Origin: Clostridia bacterium | GTDB taxonomy: Bacteria; Bacillota; Clostridia; Christensenellales; Borkfalkiaceae | NCBI GenBank assembly: GCA_017504655.1 | Contig: JAFVQT010000005.1 | Location: forward strand, 1 to 58,433 | Direction: 5' to 3' | DNA: 58,433 nucleotides | The notes under the pieces: model-generated | What the model was told of the DNA's origin: nothing | Seen by the model: the letters and a program-made list of their open reading frames with translations, nothing else | The model's database searches: none | In this document: in pieces, positions 16,746-25,482 of the stretch | Numbering within the stretch: the first letter of the stretch is position 1 | How the letters are laid out: each line of letters opens with the position of its first letter | Translations under genes and position numbers: made by a program

Positions 16746-18143
16746 TTAATAAAGAAGATTTTCAACGGTTCTTGGGAACGGTATTACATCTCTTATGTTG
16801 GAAATACCCGTTAAGTACATTATCATACGCTCAAAGCCGAGACCGAAGCCTGCGTGGGTCGTCCCACCGAATTTACGCAGATTTAAATACCAATCGTAAT
16901 CCTCCGGCTTTAAGCCTAATTCATTCATACGGGCAAGAAGAACATCTAACCTGTCTTCTCTTTGGCTTCCGCCGATAAGCTCGCCTACACCGGGCACTAA
17001 AAGGTCGGCTGCGGCAACGGTTTTTCCGTCGTCGTTAAGGCGCATATAAAACGCCTTGATTTCCTTTGGATAATCGGTAAGGAATACCGGCTTTTTGTAA
17101 ATTTGCTCGGTAATAAATCTCTCGTGCTCGCTTTGAAGGTCACAGCCCCAGTATACGGGGAATTCAAACTTGTCTTTATGAGGCTCTAAAAGCTTGATTG
17201 CCTCGGTATAGCTCAAGCGCACGAACTCATTATCTCTGACGTTGCAAAGCCTTTCTAAAAGCCCCTTGTCGACAAAGCTGTTGAAAAACTCAAGCTCGCT
17301 CTTGCAGGTTTCCATAACGTGAGAAATAACGTATTTAACCATAGCCTCTGCAACGTCCATATCGTCAGAAAGGTCTGCAAACGCCATTTCCGGCTCTATC
17401 ATCCAGAATTCTGCAGCATGGCGCGCAGTGTTAGACCTCTCTGCCCTGAAGGTGGGTCCAAACGTATATATATTGCCAAATGCCATTGCGTATGCCTCGC
17501 CCGAAAGCTGACCGGATACGGTAAGGCTTGCAGGCTTACCGAAAAAGTCCTTTTTATAGTCTACTGCACCGTCCTCATTCTTTGGAACGTTATCCAAAGG
17601 AAGGGTCGTTACCTGGAACATAGCACCCGCACCCTCACAGTCACTGCCCGTAATAAGAGGGGTATGCACGTAAACAAAGCCTCTTTCGTTGAAGAATTTA
17701 TGTATTGCAAAGGCAGCCTCACTTCTTACGCGGAAAGCCGCGCTGAAGGTATTCGTTCTCGGACGAAGATATGCAATCTCCCTCAGATATTCAAACGAAT
17801 GACGCTTTTTTTGTAAGGGATAATCGGGGGTTGACGTGCCCTCCACCTCAACAGATTCAGCCTTAATTTCAAAGGGCTGCTTTGCTTCCGGAGTAAGAAC
17901 GAGTACACCTTCTACAATGAGTGAGCAACCTACGTTTTGATGGGCAATTTCGTCATAATTAGCAATTTTTTCTCTTTCAAAAACTATTTGAACATTTTTA
18001 AAACAGCTACCGTCATTCAGCTCAATAAAGCCAAAGGCTTTTGAGTCTCTGATAGTTTTTGCCCAGCCCATAACGGTAATTTTGCTGCCCGATAAGCTTT
18101 CTGCAGATTTATAAACGTCTTTTAAAATTATGCGATTTTTCAT
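16746..18143 (-). CDS. asnS: Asparaginyl-tRNA synthetase
   Basis: It attaches asparagine to tRNA-Asn. The 465-aa class IIb enzyme has an OB-fold anticodon-binding domain (about 18-115: [20 protein letters not shown]) and a catalytic domain with motif 2 [21 protein letters not shown] and motif 3 [15 protein letters not shown]. The FGLGFERM and [10 protein letters not shown] end is diagnostic. No T-box leader is visible; instead a perfect 10-bp inverted repeat lies in the promoter region. It is the first gene before plsX. Confidence 0.97.
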   Translation of the reverse strand: MKNRIILKDVYKSAESLSGSKITVMGWAKTIRDSKAFGFIELNDGSCFKNVQIVFEREKIANYDEIAHQNVGCSLIVEGVLVLTPEAKQPFEIKAESVEVEGTSTPDYPLQKKRHSFEYLREIAYLRPRTNTFSAAFRVRSEAAFAIHKFFNERGFVYVHTPLITGSDCEGAGAMFQVTTLPLDNVPKNEDGAVDYKKDFFGKPASLTVSGQLSGEAYAMAFGNIYTFGPTFRAERSNTARHAAEFWMIEPEMAFADLSDDMDVAEAMVKYVISHVMETCKSELEFFNSFVDKGLLERLCNVRDNEFVRLSYTEAIKLLEPHKDKFEFPVYWGCDLQSEHERFITEQIYKKPVFLTDYPKEIKAFYMRLNDDGKTVAAADLLVPGVGELIGGSQREDRLDVLLARMNELGLKPEDYDWYLNLRKFGGTTHAGFGLGFERMIMYLTGISNIRDVIPFPRTVENLLY

Positions 18144-18164
18144 AACCTATCTCCTTAGCACAAA

Positions 18165-18188
18165 TATGATATTAATTATAATATCATA
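18165..18188 (-). promoter_or_regulatory. Perfect inverted repeat over the asnS promoter
   Basis: TATGATATTA and TAATATCATA flank ATTA. On the minus strand TATAAT (18174-18179) lies within it, so it may be a -10 region with an operator on top, about 20-45 nt before asnS. Binding protein unknown. Confidence 0.45.
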
Positions 18189-18218
18189 AATTCAAAAAAA
18201 ACACAACAAAAAAACAAA

Positions 18219-18247
18219 GCTCTTCGGCCTTTTTTATGCCAAAGAGC
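18219..18247 (-). terminator. Terminator after the first GNAT-like gene
   Basis: Arms GCTCTTCGGC (18219-18228) and GCCAAAGAGC (18238-18247) pair nearly fully; on the minus strand TTTGTTTTTTTG follows. It separates the GNAT-like gene from asnS. Confidence 0.8.
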
Positions 18248-18254
18248 AATATTT

Positions 18255-19382
18255 TTACTTATTAATCGCTTTGATAAAGGTGCTTCTCCTTTTTATTATT
18301 TCGTGGGGAACGGTTTTCCACTGTGCCAGCACGTCAAAATTGGTCGTCAGCATTGGATTACCGACTATATCGGTAATACCCGCGTTTACTACGTTTGTCC
18401 AGATCCTGTTTATCACCATTGCGTTTGCGCCCATTCTTCTATAGCCGGGATGCACGCCCACTATACAAAGCTCCAACGCCTTTGGCTTTTTTATGGCCCT
18501 TAAAAGCCCTACCGCACTCCGCGCCATGCTACCGCCATGCTTTTGCAAAACCTTGCCAAGAGCGGGAATCGCTATGCCGAATGCCACTACGTCGTCCGTT
18601 TTTTTGTCGACTATAATTGAGTAATATTTCTCGTTTATAACTGTTGCAAACTGCTTTAGCACCAGTTTTTTTGCATTGCCCTTTATGTCTACGTACCCGT
18701 CTAAATTTCTGTATGCCTCATTGTAGCAGTCAAAAAATTTATCACCGTAACGCTTTATAACCTGCTTTAAAGAAAGGGTTTCCGCAACGTCCGTAAAGCC
18801 GTATCGCTCTTGCACCGCTTTAGCAAGCTTTTTATACCTGAGGTCTAAGGTTGGCACGTTAAACCTATACTCTATCCACTCGTTTTCGGGCTTATAGCCC
18901 AACTTTTGCAATATTTCAACGTAATAGGGATAGCTGTAATTCGTAGCGTAGGTTGAAGTCTGATCAAAGCCAAAGGTAAGCATCCCCTCTCTGTCCGTAT
19001 CGTTAAAGCCCCACGGTCCGTGAATGGTATCCATGCCGTTTTGTCTGCCAAAATTCTCAACGGCTTTCAGTAGCGCCTTGGCGACCTCCTCATCCTCGAT
19101 GAAATCTATTCTTGAAAATCTAACGCATTTTGTGTTAAACTTCAGATTACTTGCAGTTACAATAATACCTGCAATTCGACCTACGATTTCGCCATTCCTT
19201 TCGGCTAAAAAGCACTTGACAAGACACCCCTCTGCCGAATAGTTTTTTTTGACGTTTTTCATATTTACGTCATCTGAAATAAAAGTGGGAACGTAGTATG
19301 GATTTTGCTTATACAGCTTAAGCGGAAAACGGGCAAAGGTCTTCATTTGCCTCTTAGTTTTTGCCTCGAAAACTCTAACCAT
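18255..19382 (-). CDS. GNAT-like acyltransferase family protein, copy A
   Basis: The 375-aa protein starts VRVFEAKTKRQMKTFARFPLKLYKQNPYY. It has RNGEIVGRIAGI near residue 65 and a C-terminal acetyl-CoA-binding-like segment ELCIVGVHPGYRRMGANAMVINRIW (about 305-329), typical of GNAT motif A. The length fits a two-domain GNAT-like family, substrate unknown. A paralogue of the same length lies at 56059-57177. It is a single-gene unit ended by a terminator. Confidence 0.8.
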   Translation of the reverse strand: MVRVFEAKTKRQMKTFARFPLKLYKQNPYYVPTFISDDVNMKNVKKNYSAEGCLVKCFLAERNGEIVGRIAGIIVTASNLKFNTKCVRFSRIDFIEDEEVAKALLKAVENFGRQNGMDTIHGPWGFNDTDREGMLTFGFDQTSTYATNYSYPYYVEILQKLGYKPENEWIEYRFNVPTLDLRYKKLAKAVQERYGFTDVAETLSLKQVIKRYGDKFFDCYNEAYRNLDGYVDIKGNAKKLVLKQFATVINEKYYSIIVDKKTDDVVAFGIAIPALGKVLQKHGGSMARSAVGLLRAIKKPKALELCIVGVHPGYRRMGANAMVINRIWTNVVNAGITDIVGNPMLTTNFDVLAQWKTVPHEIIKRRSTFIKAINK

Positions 19383-19459
19383 AATTTCTCCAATTAAAGT
19401 CGAATCCGACTTTTCTAACGAGAAAATTATACCATAAATTTATTAATTTTCCAAAGGCT

Positions 19460-19582
19460 TTATCCGTGCTTTTCCTTAGGTTTAATTGCTTTTAGCGGTT
19501 TTTCGTCTTTTAACGACATAATATAATTTGCATAGTCCTCTTCCGTCATTTTCATGACGGGGTGTTTTTTCTTTTTGCTCAT
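19460..19582 (-). CDS. 40-aa basic small protein
   Basis: The start ATG 19582 has GGAGG 8 nt upstream, which is buried in a hairpin (see that entry). The peptide reads MSKKKKHPVMKMTEEDYANY and ends KAIKPKEKHG. It is Lys-rich with a short helix and no known motif. It follows the QueG-like gene in the same direction. Confidence 0.6.
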   Translation of the reverse strand: MSKKKKHPVMKMTEEDYANYIMSLKDEKPLKAIKPKEKHG

Positions 19583-19590
19583 AAATAAAA

Positions 19591-19623
19591 CCTCCGTTTT
19601 TATGATTTTACCACAAACGGAGG
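19591..19623 (-). terminator. Hairpin overlapping the ribosome site of the 40-aa gene
   Basis: CCTCCGTTT (19591-19599) and AAACGGAGG (19615-19623) form a perfect 9-bp stem. On the minus strand TTTTATTT follows, so it can end the upstream operon, and its 3' arm contains the GGAGG of the 40-aa gene. Confidence 0.7.
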
Positions 19624-19639
19624 CTTTTTATACCATACT

Positions 19640-20314
19640 TTATTTAAGTTTATTTTTGGGACACGCTTTGATACAGATTCCGCAAACCGCACCCCTTCCT
19701 ACGTCCTTGTACGTCTTCATGTGAGAGGAGCATTTGTCTGCAGAAAAGAAATCGTCTCTTGCCATGCCGACCTCGTAATTAATACCGGAAATTGCGCCTG
19801 CGGGGCACGCCCTTTTACATATGTCGCAGTCACCGCAACCACCTTTAATTATTTCGCGCTGACGCACAAGCGGCATATCGGTGAGAACTGTTGCAAGTCT
19901 GACCTTACTGCCGTACTCCTTCGTGTAGAGCAATGCGTTTTTGCCAATATACCCAATGCCCGATAAGCAAGCACCCGTTTTATGAGCAAAAACCCCTCTA
20001 TAAGCTGATTTGTCGTCATTTGTAGATTGTGATGCAGCAATCGGGAAAGCGTTGTAGCCCTGATTTTCGATAAATCGAACGGCATCTAAGCAAAGACTGT
20101 CAAGCCTTGCATTTACAGCCCTGTAATGCTGAAAATACGAAATACTCGGCCTGTCCTCAATAGTCTTTAAAACAGAGTCCGAAAGCTTATAGACAAGCGT
20201 TATCGCATAGATAAGCTCGGGCTGACCGTCGATTGGGCTTTTGTCTATTTGGGAAAAGCCCACCAAAGACGCGCCACCTTCTGTCAAAAGCTCAGTCAAT
20301 TTATCCTCAAGCAT
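19640..20314 (-). CDS. QueG-like two-[4Fe-4S] reductase family protein
   Basis: The 224-aa protein carries CGDCDICKRACPAGAI and, at its end, CGICIKACP, two clusters of the epoxyqueuosine reductase/reductive dehalogenase-like ferredoxin fold. The segment TGACLSGIGYIGKNALLYTKEYG matches the QueG core. It is shorter than QueG (about 380 aa), lacking the HEAT-like C-terminus and parts of the cobalamin domain. I call it QueG-like rather than queG. It is the last gene of a tight five-gene operon (1-nt gap to dtd). Confidence 0.85.
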   Translation of the reverse strand: MLEDKLTELLTEGGASLVGFSQIDKSPIDGQPELIYAITLVYKLSDSVLKTIEDRPSISYFQHYRAVNARLDSLCLDAVRFIENQGYNAFPIAASQSTNDDKSAYRGVFAHKTGACLSGIGYIGKNALLYTKEYGSKVRLATVLTDMPLVRQREIIKGGCGDCDICKRACPAGAISGINYEVGMARDDFFSADKCSSHMKTYKDVGRGAVCGICIKACPKNKLK

Positions 20315-20315
20315 T

Positions 20316-20753
20316 TTACACCTCGTAAATTATGGTTACCGGACCTTGATTCTTTTGCTCTATCGTCATATCTGCGCCAAAGATGCCAAGCTTAACCTCT
20401 AAGCCCTGCTCCTTTAACCTTTCAGCGCAATACAGATACATTTCACTCGCGCCCTCAGGTCGCATTGCCGATGAAAAGCTCGGTCTGTTACCCTTTAAAA
20501 CGTCTGCTATAAGCGTAAATTGCGAAACGAACAAAACACTACCGCCAACGTCCTTAAGAGCTAAATTCATCTTGCCGTATTCATCCTCGAAAACTCTTAG
20601 CCCTGCTATTTTTTTTGCAAGAAAGTCAGCCTTATCCTTAGTATCACCCTCTGCAACGCCGAAATACACAACAAAGCCAAGTCCTATTTGCGAAATCAGC
20701 TCTCCGCTTACACTGAGCTTTGCCTCGGTTACCCTTTGCACTACAGCCTTCAT
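20316..20753 (-). CDS. dtd: D-aminoacyl-tRNA deacylase
   Basis: DTD removes D-amino acids (and glycine from tRNA-Ala) mischarged on tRNA. The 145-aa length and the two active-site motifs SQFTL (about 77-81) and NQGPVTI (about 135-141) are diagnostic, with start MKAVVQRVTEAKLSV. The family motif is usually NxGPVT, so Gln here is ordinary. It lies between a CPBP protease gene (1-nt gap) and the QueG-like gene. Confidence 0.97.
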   Translation of the reverse strand: MKAVVQRVTEAKLSVSGELISQIGLGFVVYFGVAEGDTKDKADFLAKKIAGLRVFEDEYGKMNLALKDVGGSVLFVSQFTLIADVLKGNRPSFSSAMRPEGASEMYLYCAERLKEQGLEVKLGIFGADMTIEQKNQGPVTIIYEV

Positions 20754-20754
20754 A

Positions 20755-21591
20755 TTACACTTCCTCTTTTCTTTCTTCTAATCGGTTTAAATTCCAATCG
20801 TCGAAGACGTGCGAAAAATCCTTTTTGATAAAAATTATTATTATTACTACAGCTAAAACAACCGACGAAACAGCCGTCCAGATTACGTTTTGCGCCGTCC
20901 ACAGCTCACCCGTTGCAAGCCCCTCGCTTAGCAAAAAACCCCCGAAATCAAACGTTGCGTGAAGTAAAATCGGCAGATAAATATTACCGCTTACTATTAG
21001 CGCAAAGGCGCATACTGCACCTATTAAAAAGGAGTAGCCAACCTGCAAGAACACTACCGGTGAGAATCCTGCAAAGAGATTGAAAAGGTGCATCGCCCCA
21101 AAAAGAGCAGAGCTTATGACGACCGCCCAAAACAACCCCTTTTTATCCCTTGAGCACTTAAACGCGCATAGTGGCAGTAGGCATCCCCTATACACGGTTT
21201 CTTCTATAATACCTATTGAAAGGCAGAATAAACCGTAGCAAATAAATTTGGAAAACGTGCCGTTAATCGACATATTGCTCGACATTACAGGTAAAATCGG
21301 CAAATTGTTAACCATTACCAAAATAGCGGGCAGAGTCAATATGCTTGCCTTTAGTTTTTTGCCGTTCAACCTTAAAAGATCGCCAAACCCAAATTGAAAT
21401 ATGAGATATACGGGCAAGACAGAGCACACCGCTTTTAAAACGAATGCAGTAATCCACTCGGCCTCTTTACCGGCTGAAAACAGCCCTGCCAGCCAAGCAT
21501 ACGGCACGGACGCCGCGCCTACCCCGTACAAAAGCAAGGTAATTATCATGCTCACCGTATCTTTTTTTGCACTTTTTTCAAGGTTCGTCAT
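20755..21591 (-). CDS. CPBP-family intramembrane protease (CAAX protease-like)
   Basis: The 278-aa protein has seven or eight membrane segments and the CPBP motifs: EETVYRG (about 136-142), FGAMHLFN with His, and HATFDFGGF near residue 240. These are the Glu/His residues of an intramembrane metalloprotease, linked to bacteriocin self-immunity or protein processing. Substrate unknown. Its start overlaps the end of the NUDIX gene by 4 bp. The C-terminus is cytoplasmic and charged (NRLEERKEEV). Confidence 0.92.
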   Translation of the reverse strand: MTNLEKSAKKDTVSMIITLLLYGVGAASVPYAWLAGLFSAGKEAEWITAFVLKAVCSVLPVYLIFQFGFGDLLRLNGKKLKASILTLPAILVMVNNLPILPVMSSNMSINGTFSKFICYGLFCLSIGIIEETVYRGCLLPLCAFKCSRDKKGLFWAVVISSALFGAMHLFNLFAGFSPVVFLQVGYSFLIGAVCAFALIVSGNIYLPILLHATFDFGGFLLSEGLATGELWTAQNVIWTAVSSVVLAVVIIIIFIKKDFSHVFDDWNLNRLEERKEEV

Positions 21592-22115
21592 ATTTTGATT
21601 CCACTTTTATACCAAAGTAATGCGACGAGAGTTTTTGCATCTGCAATCTCTCCGCCTTCAACCATTTTATACACGGTATCCAAGTCAACCCATTCCGAAG
21701 TCAAATCCTCAGTATCGTCAAAATGCAAAACACCCTCTTTAAACTCGTCAGCATAAAAAATACCTATAACCTCGTCGGTATATCCGGGTGTAGGATACAT
21801 CACCGTTATCTTCTTCAGATTGAGCGGAATAAGCCCCGTTTCTTCCTCTAATTCTCTCTTTGCAGTAAGCTCAAAGGGCTCGTCACCGTCACGCTTGCCT
21901 GCGGGAAGCTCGTAAATATCCTTTCCGTAAGCATATCTGAACTGCTTTTCTAAAAGCACCCTTCCGTCCTTTACGGCAAGCACGCACGCTCCTCCTGAGT
22001 GGGCTACTATCTCGCGATAGGTTTCCACCCCCCTTTCGGTTACAACCTTATCTCTTCTGAGCTTGACGACTACGCCGTCGTATATACTTTCGGTAGAAAT
22101 CCTTCTCTCGCTCAT
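21588..22115 (-). CDS. NUDIX hydrolase, ADP-ribose pyrophosphatase type
   Basis: The Nudix box GKRDGDEPFELTAKRELEEE (then TGL) at about 79-101 is complete (G-x5-E-x7-REL-x-EETG). PAGK before it and the YPTPGYTDEVIGIFYA segment after it fit the ADP-ribose pyrophosphatase (NudF) subfamily, which splits ADP-ribose to AMP and ribose 5-phosphate. It is coupled by 4-bp overlaps to the genes on both sides. Confidence 0.92.
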   Translation of the reverse strand: MSERRISTESIYDGVVVKLRRDKVVTERGVETYREIVAHSGGACVLAVKDGRVLLEKQFRYAYGKDIYELPAGKRDGDEPFELTAKRELEEETGLIPLNLKKITVMYPTPGYTDEVIGIFYADEFKEGVLHFDDTEDLTSEWVDLDTVYKMVEGGEIADAKTLVALLWYKSGIKI

Positions 22116-22915
22116 ATAACCGCCTCCGAAACAATTTTTGATATTTTATCTAAATCCACTTCGATTTTTTTAGCGGAGGCTCTCACGTACTTGATCGCAG
22201 TAAACGCAAGGGTTATTCCTCTTAAATTTTTAGTCTGCAAATAAAGCTCCATTTCCTCTAATGCAAAAAAGAGCTCGTCGTACGGCTCACGACCCTTTTT
22301 AAGAGAATCGGCAACCTTGGCAACTTGATTTTTCAACGCCGTAACATATCCAAACGTAGCCTGTCTTTTTGCTGTAGGCGTGTTTTTTGGTTGAGGCTTT
22401 TCTTCCGGCTCTTGCATTGTTGGATACTCTTTCTCCCGGGATTGCAAGTTATCCTTGCTTATCTCGCCCAAGTCCTCGCTTTCAATAATCATCCTTGCGA
22501 GCCTTGTAACCTTTTGCTGAAAGGGGATTAAGAGCTTTGTGGCAAAGATAGAATAGCTCCTTTGCTTACCCTCTGCAGACGGAAAATACTCTGCGCATAA
22601 GTCGATTAAATCTATATTACCGCAGTCAATTTCAGATAAAACGGTAAAGGTCAATGCAAGCACGTCACCGTCGCCTTTAGGAAGCTGAAAATAGCCGTTT
22701 CCGTTTATATCGTGCGTAAAACAAACGCTCTTTACGGTAGAATAATCAAACCCCTCTAAGGCGTGCTTGAAAAGCTCGAATAACAAAACGGAATCCGAAA
22801 TACAAATCAAGACCTCGGATATCTTTTTTTCTGCCAAAATGAATTTGGAATTGATAAGATCTGCCATCTTATCGTTAAAATTTTGAACCGACATACTTCG
22901 CGTAGTCATATCCAC
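22112..22915 (-). CDS. Conserved-looking protein of unknown function (267 aa)
   Basis: First gene of the five-gene operon (22915 to 19640). The N-terminal half (1-150) is mixed, with VLLFELFKHALEGFDYSTVK. A Pro/Glu-rich linker (about 160-183, EPEEKPQPKNTP) follows. The C-terminal 85 residues are helical (FGYVTALKNQVAKVADSLKK, then YDELFFALEEMELYLQ). No membrane segment or catalytic motif is visible. AAGAGGTGG precedes the ATG. Family not recognised. Confidence 0.75.
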   Translation of the reverse strand: MDMTTRSMSVQNFNDKMADLINSKFILAEKKISEVLICISDSVLLFELFKHALEGFDYSTVKSVCFTHDINGNGYFQLPKGDGDVLALTFTVLSEIDCGNIDLIDLCAEYFPSAEGKQRSYSIFATKLLIPFQQKVTRLARMIIESEDLGEISKDNLQSREKEYPTMQEPEEKPQPKNTPTAKRQATFGYVTALKNQVAKVADSLKKGREPYDELFFALEEMELYLQTKNLRGITLAFTAIKYVRASAKKIEVDLDKISKIVSEAVI

Positions 22916-23122
22916 CTCTTATAGCCGTTTGGCGCAAAAGCTTAATAACACAAATATCCCGATTGCGAGGGTAATTTGTGCAAATAGTATATGGTAAGTA
23001 TATCATATTTTAGCTTTTAGTACAATATATTTTTGACAAAACTATTGATTTTTTTTATTTTATTATGTATAATATAATAAATTTAAAATATTGCCCTATT
23101 TTGCGCAATGAAGGAGAAGAAT

Positions 23123-23350
23123 ATGAAATCAGTACAAATATCTTTACAAATGGCAAGTCAAGTAAAAACCTTCGTTTCAATCGTTCAAAAGTATTCATAC
23201 GAAATAGACATTCGCAGCGACAGATACGTTGTAGATGCCAAATCAATTCTCGGCATTTTCAGCATTGACCTTTCTAAGCCCATCAACGTTGAAATTCACG
23301 CAACCGAGTGCGACGACCTTTTACAGGATCTTAAGCAATTCGAAATCTAA
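23123..23350 (+). CDS. HPr-like protein lacking the active-site histidine
   Basis: Start ATG 23123 follows AAGGAGAAGA. The 75-aa HPr fold is recognisable from VVDAKSILGIFSIDLSKPIN (positions about 36-55), where the Ser of KSILG corresponds to regulatory Ser46. The region that holds His15 in HPr (GLHARPA) reads MASQVKTF here, so phosphotransfer is excluded. This recalls Crh of Bacillus, which also lost His15 but kept Ser46. A regulatory rather than transport role is inferred. It heads the plus-strand run with the DUF4364 gene. Confidence 0.85.
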   Translation: MKSVQISLQMASQVKTFVSIVQKYSYEIDIRSDRYVVDAKSILGIFSIDLSKPINVEIHATECDDLLQDLKQFEI

Positions 23351-23396
23351 AAAACAATTAAATCGGCTGAGATAAAGCCGTAACCAAGGAGAACTC

Positions 23397-23921
23397 ATGC
23401 AGCTTAAGGGCGACACCTTCATAAACAAATTAATATTATTGTTCGTCTTTGACAAAATGGAAGTTCCCCTTTCGGAAAACACCATACTCGATATGTGCAG
23501 TTCTTCCAACTCATGGATAAATTATATGGACTGCAAGCCACTTTTAAACACCTTGCTAAGTCACTCGTTTATCTATAACGTTTCGACTCAGGGCGAACCA
23601 CTTTACAGCATCACGCCGGACGGCAGAATTTGCCTTGCGGATTTCTATGTGCAAATCCCCTCTTCACTACGTGAAGAAATTTCGCTTTTCGTTAAGAAAA
23701 ACCGAAACAAATACCGCAAGCGTCAGGAGCGTGTTGCCGATTATTACATGAATAAAGACGGTACTTATACGGTATACCTTAAAATCGTTGAGCCCTCTCA
23801 ACCCATCTTGGAATTAAAGCTCGTGGTTGCAGACAGAAGCACCGCAAAGAGCATTTACAAAAAATGGGAAGAAAAAGCAGACAACGTGTACTCAACCGTG
23901 TACGACGTTTTAGTAGACTAA
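23397..23921 (+). CDS. DUF4364 family protein
   Basis: The 174-aa protein begins MQLKGDTFINKLILLFVFDK and contains YSITPDGRICLADF and a C-terminal beta-rich segment (YYMNKDGTYTVYLKIVE). This matches DUF4364, a Clostridia family with a winged-helix-like N-terminus (about 1-85). AAGGAGAACTC precedes the ATG. The biochemical role is unknown; a DNA-binding function is plausible from the fold. Confidence 0.85.
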   Translation: MQLKGDTFINKLILLFVFDKMEVPLSENTILDMCSSSNSWINYMDCKPLLNTLLSHSFIYNVSTQGEPLYSITPDGRICLADFYVQIPSSLREEISLFVKKNRNKYRKRQERVADYYMNKDGTYTVYLKIVEPSQPILELKLVVADRSTAKSIYKKWEEKADNVYSTVYDVLVD

Positions 23922-23958
23922 AATTCGCTGAGCTTTTTGCTTGGCAAAAAGGAGATAT

Positions 23959-24213
23959 ATGTTAACTTATATTACTAAGGGTACTTGTAGCAGACAAATC
24001 TTATTCAACGTTACCGAAGACGATAAGGTTGTAGACGTTAAATTTATAGGAGGTTGCAGCGGTAACCTTCAAGGCATAGCAAAGCTCGTTCAGGGCAGAC
24101 CGGTTGACGAGGTTATTTCTTTACTTTCGGGTATTAAATGCAGATCAAACACCTCTTGTCCCGATCAGCTTGCAACCGCACTTTCTGAATACAAAGCTAA
24201 AAAAGCTGAATAA
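23959..24213 (+). CDS. TSCPD domain protein (TIGR03905 type)
   Basis: I start at ATG 23959, 5 nt after AAAAAGGAG, rather than the in-frame TTG at 23941. The 84-aa protein shows VKFIGGCSGNLQGIAKLVQG and CRSNTSCPDQLATAL. The TSCPD motif is shared with class II ribonucleotide reductase C-termini and small free-standing proteins. Four Cys suggest metal or thiol chemistry. Function unknown. Confidence 0.9.
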   Translation: MLTYITKGTCSRQILFNVTEDDKVVDVKFIGGCSGNLQGIAKLVQGRPVDEVISLLSGIKCRSNTSCPDQLATALSEYKAKKAE

Positions 24214-24235
24214 TAAGCTTATACGGTTTACGCTG

Positions 24236-24257
24236 CGGCGAAGCACACGCTTCGCCG
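24236..24257 (+). terminator. Hairpin after the TSCPD gene
   Basis: CGGCGAAGC and GCTTCGCCG form a perfect 9-bp stem with loop ACAC. Only TTAACTATTTAAT follows, so termination would be weak. Confidence 0.4.
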
Positions 24258-24311
24258 TTAACTATTTAATAAATTTTTAATAAAACTATCCTATAGGTCG
24301 ATTATCTGCTA

Positions 24312-25481
24312 ATGGCTACTCTATTATTAATCGTAATTTTTACAGGCTTTATAGGTCTTGGAATACCTGATTCCTTACTCGGCTCGGCTTGGCCCGCCAT
24401 TTGCGAGGAGCTTGGCGTAAGTCACTCGATAGCTTGGACAATAACAACGCCCATATCCTGCTTTACTCTTCTCTCGAGCATTTTAAGCGCAAAGATACTC
24501 GAAAAGCTCGGAGTAAAGCTCGTTGCCGTAATATCAACCGCAATGACCGCTCTTGCCTTATTTGGAATGTCATTTGTCGATGCTACATGGATGCTTACAC
24601 TGTTAGGCTTTCCTCTCGGAATGGGCGCGGGCGCAATTGATAGCGGACTGAACAATTACGTTGCTCTCCACTATAAAGCCTCGCATATGAATTTCTTGCA
24701 TTGCTTTTACGGTGTTGGCGTTGCACTAAGTCCTTATCTTATGTCGCTTGCTTTAACCTTTATGACCTGGCGTGAGGGGTATAAATACACAGCTCTTATC
24801 CAGCTTGTGATTGCCATTATACTGCTATTGTCCTTTCCTCTTTGGAGGGTTCACGAAAGCAAGGAAAATGCTGACGATAAAAAACACGTTGACTTCGGCT
24901 CTTATAAAGAGGTTTTTAAAAACCCTGCCTTTCTTCCCATTTGCCTTGTATTTTTGGCGTGCTGCGCCATAGAATGCACTGCGGGAATTTGGGCAACGAC
25001 TTATCTCGTTGACGTTAAGCACGCCTCTAAAAGCGACGGTGCGTTTTATCTCGTTTTATACTACGTAGGTCTTGCGCTCGGCAGATTCTTATCAGGCGTA
25101 CTGTCCGGCAAATTGTCGCTTGGCTCAATTAATGTTTTGGGCTTAATTTCTATCGGTATTGGTGTTATAGGCTTACTTTTACCAATCAACGCCATAATAG
25201 TACCGGTTGTTGCACTTCTTTTAATCGGACTTGGCGTAGGTCCTTTTTATCCTAATTTCAGCTTTTTAACGCCAAAGCATTTCGGCGAAAAAAACTCCCA
25301 AAAAGCAATGGGCATTCAAATGGCTGCCGCCTTTATAGGTATTGTATTTTTCCCTACCTTGATGGGTATTTTATCATCCTTTTTCGGCATGAGAATCTTT
25401 TCGCTTTATCTTGCAGCCTTGCTTGGCATACTGATATTATCATATTTATTTTACGTAAGCTTTACAAAACAGAAGAATTAA
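24312..25481 (+). CDS. Major facilitator superfamily transporter
   Basis: The 389-aa protein has about 12 membrane segments in two halves joined by a charged loop (ESKENADDKKHVDFGSYKEV, about 182-201). Start MATLLLIVIFTGFIGLGIPD and GFPLGMGAGAIDSGLNNYVA resemble the sugar/FucP-like MFS branch. Substrate unknown. No ribosome site precedes the ATG; a copy of the dispersed CTATAGGTCGATTA motif stands there instead (24290-24308). tcdA follows after 1 nt. Confidence 0.9.
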   Translation: MATLLLIVIFTGFIGLGIPDSLLGSAWPAICEELGVSHSIAWTITTPISCFTLLSSILSAKILEKLGVKLVAVISTAMTALALFGMSFVDATWMLTLLGFPLGMGAGAIDSGLNNYVALHYKASHMNFLHCFYGVGVALSPYLMSLALTFMTWREGYKYTALIQLVIAIILLLSFPLWRVHESKENADDKKHVDFGSYKEVFKNPAFLPICLVFLACCAIECTAGIWATTYLVDVKHASKSDGAFYLVLYYVGLALGRFLSGVLSGKLSLGSINVLGLISIGIGVIGLLLPINAIIVPVVALLLIGLGVGPFYPNFSFLTPKHFGEKNSQKAMGIQMAAAFIGIVFFPTLMGILSSFFGMRIFSLYLAALLGILILSYLFYVSFTKQKN

Positions 25482-25482
25482 A

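Noticed and set aside
18144..18254. T-box leader for asnS
   Set aside because: The untranslated stretch is too short and has no T-box sequence or specifier stem.
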